DNA of 15,355 bases, from positions 1 to 15,355 of the forward strand of contig JALNVO010000039.1 in assembly GCA_023231365.1 (NCBI GenBank), read 5' to 3'. The number at the start of each line of letters is the position of its first letter. The first letter of the stretch is position 1. The notes under the pieces were generated by a model. The model ran no database searches. It had not been told where the DNA came from and saw only the letters and a list, made by a program, of their open reading frames with translations. The position numbers and the translations under genes were made by a program. Source of the stretch: Fibrobacteraceae bacterium. GTDB taxonomy: Bacteria; Fibrobacterota; Fibrobacteria; Fibrobacterales; Fibrobacteraceae. Of this stretch, positions 13,984 through 15,355 are shown piece after piece.

Positions 13984-14033
13984 ATTCATAGCACATTCCG
14001 CAATTTTTTAAAACTGCGAAAAACGTTTCCATC

Positions 14034-14852
14034 TTAAATCTTCATGGAACGCGTCTTTGAGCGGAGTTTGTGGAGCGGAGCTATAGAAAGTAGCGGGAAC
14101 AGAACTAAAAAGAATTCAATCAAATAGAAAATACTAACAAGAACCGTTTTCCCAATTGAAATTTCACTAAGGCTAAAATAGCCGGAAAGTACCGCAATAG
14201 CCACCACTGAAAAAACCGCAGGAATAAAGTTCTTCATAAAAGCACCAACTAAAGCCCCACCTGCCGGAGAACCTTTGGCAAGTTCCACCCCAGCCGGAAG
14301 AATAATGGCAAAGGCATCTGCAGCGGCAAGTACCAAAAACGCGCCCCACATAAAAGATGGAACGTCAAACTTGCAAGAAAAGGCCGTCCACATAAAAGAA
14401 ACTATGTACAAAGGAAGAATCGCCTTCCCAAACGAATAGCGCAAAAAGAAAAAACACGCAGCCGAAATAAGCAATGCGGCAAGCATAATATAAACAATCA
14501 ATTCCTCTGAACCGTCCAGTACAAAAACGCAAAGAGGTACAGATATAAAAGAAAGCAAGAACGACAAAGCGCTTCGCAAATTTCCTACAAAAAATCTGAG
14601 AAAGAAAAGAAAGACAACACTCACAGCAATGCCAACTATCAGATAAATATGGGAGGCGAAGTTTTCCTTAAAGCAAGAATCCAATCCCTGCGTAAATTTC
14701 TCTGTCGATGAAAGAATGTATGAAACGGTATCGCCGAATTCAGGAGCAAATACAAAATAAAGAACAATGAATAAAACGAAAAATATCAATCTAAAGCGCA
14801 AAAGGCCTTCGCCAAATTTTTGTATTGCAGATGCTTTCTTTCTCAAATCCAT
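14034..14852 (-). CDS. Polytopic inner-membrane protein, function unknown (faint MMPL/RND-like pattern)
   Basis: A 272-residue, very hydrophobic protein with about eight membrane segments (roughly 20-38, 68-90, 94-112, 117-138, 143-159, 167-187, 208-226, 234-257) and a basic tail (HKLRSKTRSMKI), which would be cytoplasmic. I do not recognise the family. The last third (ADAFAIILPAG, then ALVGAFMKNFIPAVFSVVA, LSGYFSLSEISIGKTVL, and a final segment ending LFPLLSIAP) has the rhythm of the last three segments of MMPL/RND permeases (repeat helix, gFxxLxxs, G, then LLPxLL), but there is no large periplasmic domain. That resemblance is weak. The start ATG is 8 bp after the upstream gene, with AAGG in that gene's stop region six bases before it, so the two are probably translated from one mRNA. 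Confidence 0.65.
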   Translation of the reverse strand: MDLRKKASAIQKFGEGLLRFRLIFFVLFIVLYFVFAPEFGDTVSYILSSTEKFTQGLDSCFKENFASHIYLIVGIAVSVVFLFFLRFFVGNLRSALSFLLSFISVPLCVFVLDGSEELIVYIMLAALLISAACFFFLRYSFGKAILPLYIVSFMWTAFSCKFDVPSFMWGAFLVLAAADAFAIILPAGVELAKGSPAGGALVGAFMKNFIPAVFSVVAIAVLSGYFSLSEISIGKTVLVSIFYLIEFFLVLFPLLSIAPLHKLRSKTRSMKI

Positions 14853-14860
14853 AAAATACC

Positions 14861-15355
14861 TTATCTAGAAATAACGAGCTTTTGTTTTTTAGTAAACGTT
14901 TTCTGCGGGTTCGTATCATCGGCTGCGACCTTACAGGTTACCACATAATGATAAAGGCCGTTAGCGAGCTTGCGCCCATAAAAGTCTTTTCCGTCCCAGG
15001 TCGTCACGCCGGAAACCGCATTCGGAATGCGCTGTACTAAACGCCCATTCTGATTATAAATAAGAATAGTTACAGAGGAAGTACGCCCATAAGCGAGATT
15101 CTTAAAATAAAACGTCGTACCTTTCCGCTTCATCGGATTAGGCGCCGTAAACACATCCGAGAGGCCTTGCGTTAAGTTATCTGTAATATTTACCTTTATA
15201 GTCCGGCTACTTTCATTACCCAAAATATCCATCGCCGTCACCTTAAAAGTATAAACCCCAGCTGGGTATTTACTTGAGGAGAAAGTCATCCGTGCAACCG
15301 CTTTTTTGCTTTCTTGTTCAAAATACGGCCAAGGATGAAACGGCGAAGTGACACT
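14861..15355 (-). CDS. C-terminal part of a large secreted protein with PorU/FlgD-like Ig domain
   Basis: The frame is open to the window's right edge, so the N-terminus is missing; about 164 residues are seen. The first part ends in an Ig-like strand pattern (PAGVYTFKVTAMDILGN), close to the G-h-T-xxxAWDIxNN motif found before the C-terminal domain of PorU/C25 (gingipain-like) proteins. The last about 95 residues are an FlgD-Ig/type IX CTD-like module: APNPMKRKGTTFYF, VTILIYNQNGRLVQRI, TWDGKDFYGRKLANGLYHYVV and a final KKQKLVISR. Proteins with this ending are usually exported to the cell surface, in many phyla through type IX secretion. The specific identity (PorU-like sortase, C25 protease or another surface protein) cannot be settled without the upstream part. 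It is followed 8 bp later by the membrane-protein gene. Confidence 0.75.
   Translation of the reverse strand, partial: SVTSPFHPWPYFEQESKKAVARMTFSSSKYPAGVYTFKVTAMDILGNESSRTIKVNITDNLTQGLSDVFTAPNPMKRKGTTFYFKNLAYGRTSSVTILIYNQNGRLVQRIPNAVSGVTTWDGKDFYGRKLANGLYHYVVTCKVAADDTNPQKTFTKKQKLVISR

Larger units (their letters stand above)
13382..14033. mobile_element. 652-bp gene-free stretch made of two decayed insertion sequences
   Basis: No intact gene is credible here. From left to right it holds the IS200-like right-end hairpin, the tnpA remnant (minus strand), a possible left-end hairpin, about 80 bp I cannot assign (13764-13845), the IS30 remnant (plus strand) and about 50 bp up to the stop of the membrane-protein gene. 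The unassigned 80 bp could be further worn IS30 sequence or flank. The stretch after 13979 (TTTAAATTCATAGC then CCGCAATTTT) loosely resembles an IS30-type terminal repeat, which I could not confirm. Confidence 0.65.

Noticed and set aside
13999..14018. Terminator of the minus-strand membrane-protein gene
   Set aside because: The fold has a mismatch, almost no loop and no T-run after it in the direction of transcription.
1..15355. tRNA, rRNA, CRISPR arrays or riboswitches
   Set aside because: I saw no cloverleaf-like ends with CCA, no rRNA-like conserved blocks, no regularly spaced direct repeats, and no leader long enough to hold a riboswitch.

Overview
This window looks like a chromosomal segment from a Gram-negative bacterium with an elaborate cell envelope, most probably a member of Fibrobacterota (Fibrobacter or a relative). 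That placement is an inference from style: tandem acidic lipoproteins built from Ig-like modules, PEGA proteins, a TonB-type receptor with a carboxypeptidase-regulatory-like N-terminus, and a PorU/FlgD-like C-terminus on a secreted protein. No taxonomic marker is present.

Left part (1-3476): the 3' end of a Sua5-type threonylcarbamoyl-AMP synthase gene converges on, and overlaps by 44 bp, a minus-strand pair. This pair is a TonB-dependent-receptor-like outer-membrane protein followed (11 nt overlap) by an exported D-Ala-D-Ala dipeptidase of the VanX/DdpX family.

Middle part (3516-6086): divergent from the receptor across only 39 bp lie an omega-amidase/nitrilase, a small unrecognised protein, serine acetyltransferase (cysE) and endonuclease III (nth). 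They are packed with 4-nt overlaps or short gaps and look like one metabolic/housekeeping operon.

Cell-envelope operon (6096-13381): six exported proteins in a row. Three are paralogous lipoproteins of growing modular complexity (221, 512, 452 aa), one is a PEGA-like protein with two C-terminal membrane segments, one is a larger protein (Sm-like, CsgG/TolB-like, two PEGA domains and the same C-terminal membrane hairpin), and one is an outer-membrane beta-barrel fused to TPR-like repeats with a lysine-rich tail. The first three junctions are ATGA overlaps, each with its own Shine-Dalgarno sequence six bases before the start. This set is the best candidate in the window for an undescribed system: a trans-envelope assembly linking surface lipoproteins, inner-membrane PEGA proteins and an outer-membrane barrel. 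Its function cannot be read from the sequence.

IS graveyard (about 13382-13990): this stretch has no intact gene. By eye it resolves into two decayed transposase genes: an IS200/IS605-type TnpA on the minus strand (frameshifted, with an in-frame internal deletion joining the YRRK motif to the HUH motif, and the tyrosine region lost) and, head to head with it, the C-terminal part of an IS30-family transposase on the plus strand. A hairpin resembling the IS200 right end sits 2 nt after the stop codon of the barrel gene.

Right part (14034-15355): a minus-strand pair. The upstream gene is the C-terminus of a large secreted protein with a PorU/FlgD-like Ig fold, cut by the window edge. It is followed 8 bp later by a polytopic membrane protein of about eight segments with faint MMPL/RND resemblance.
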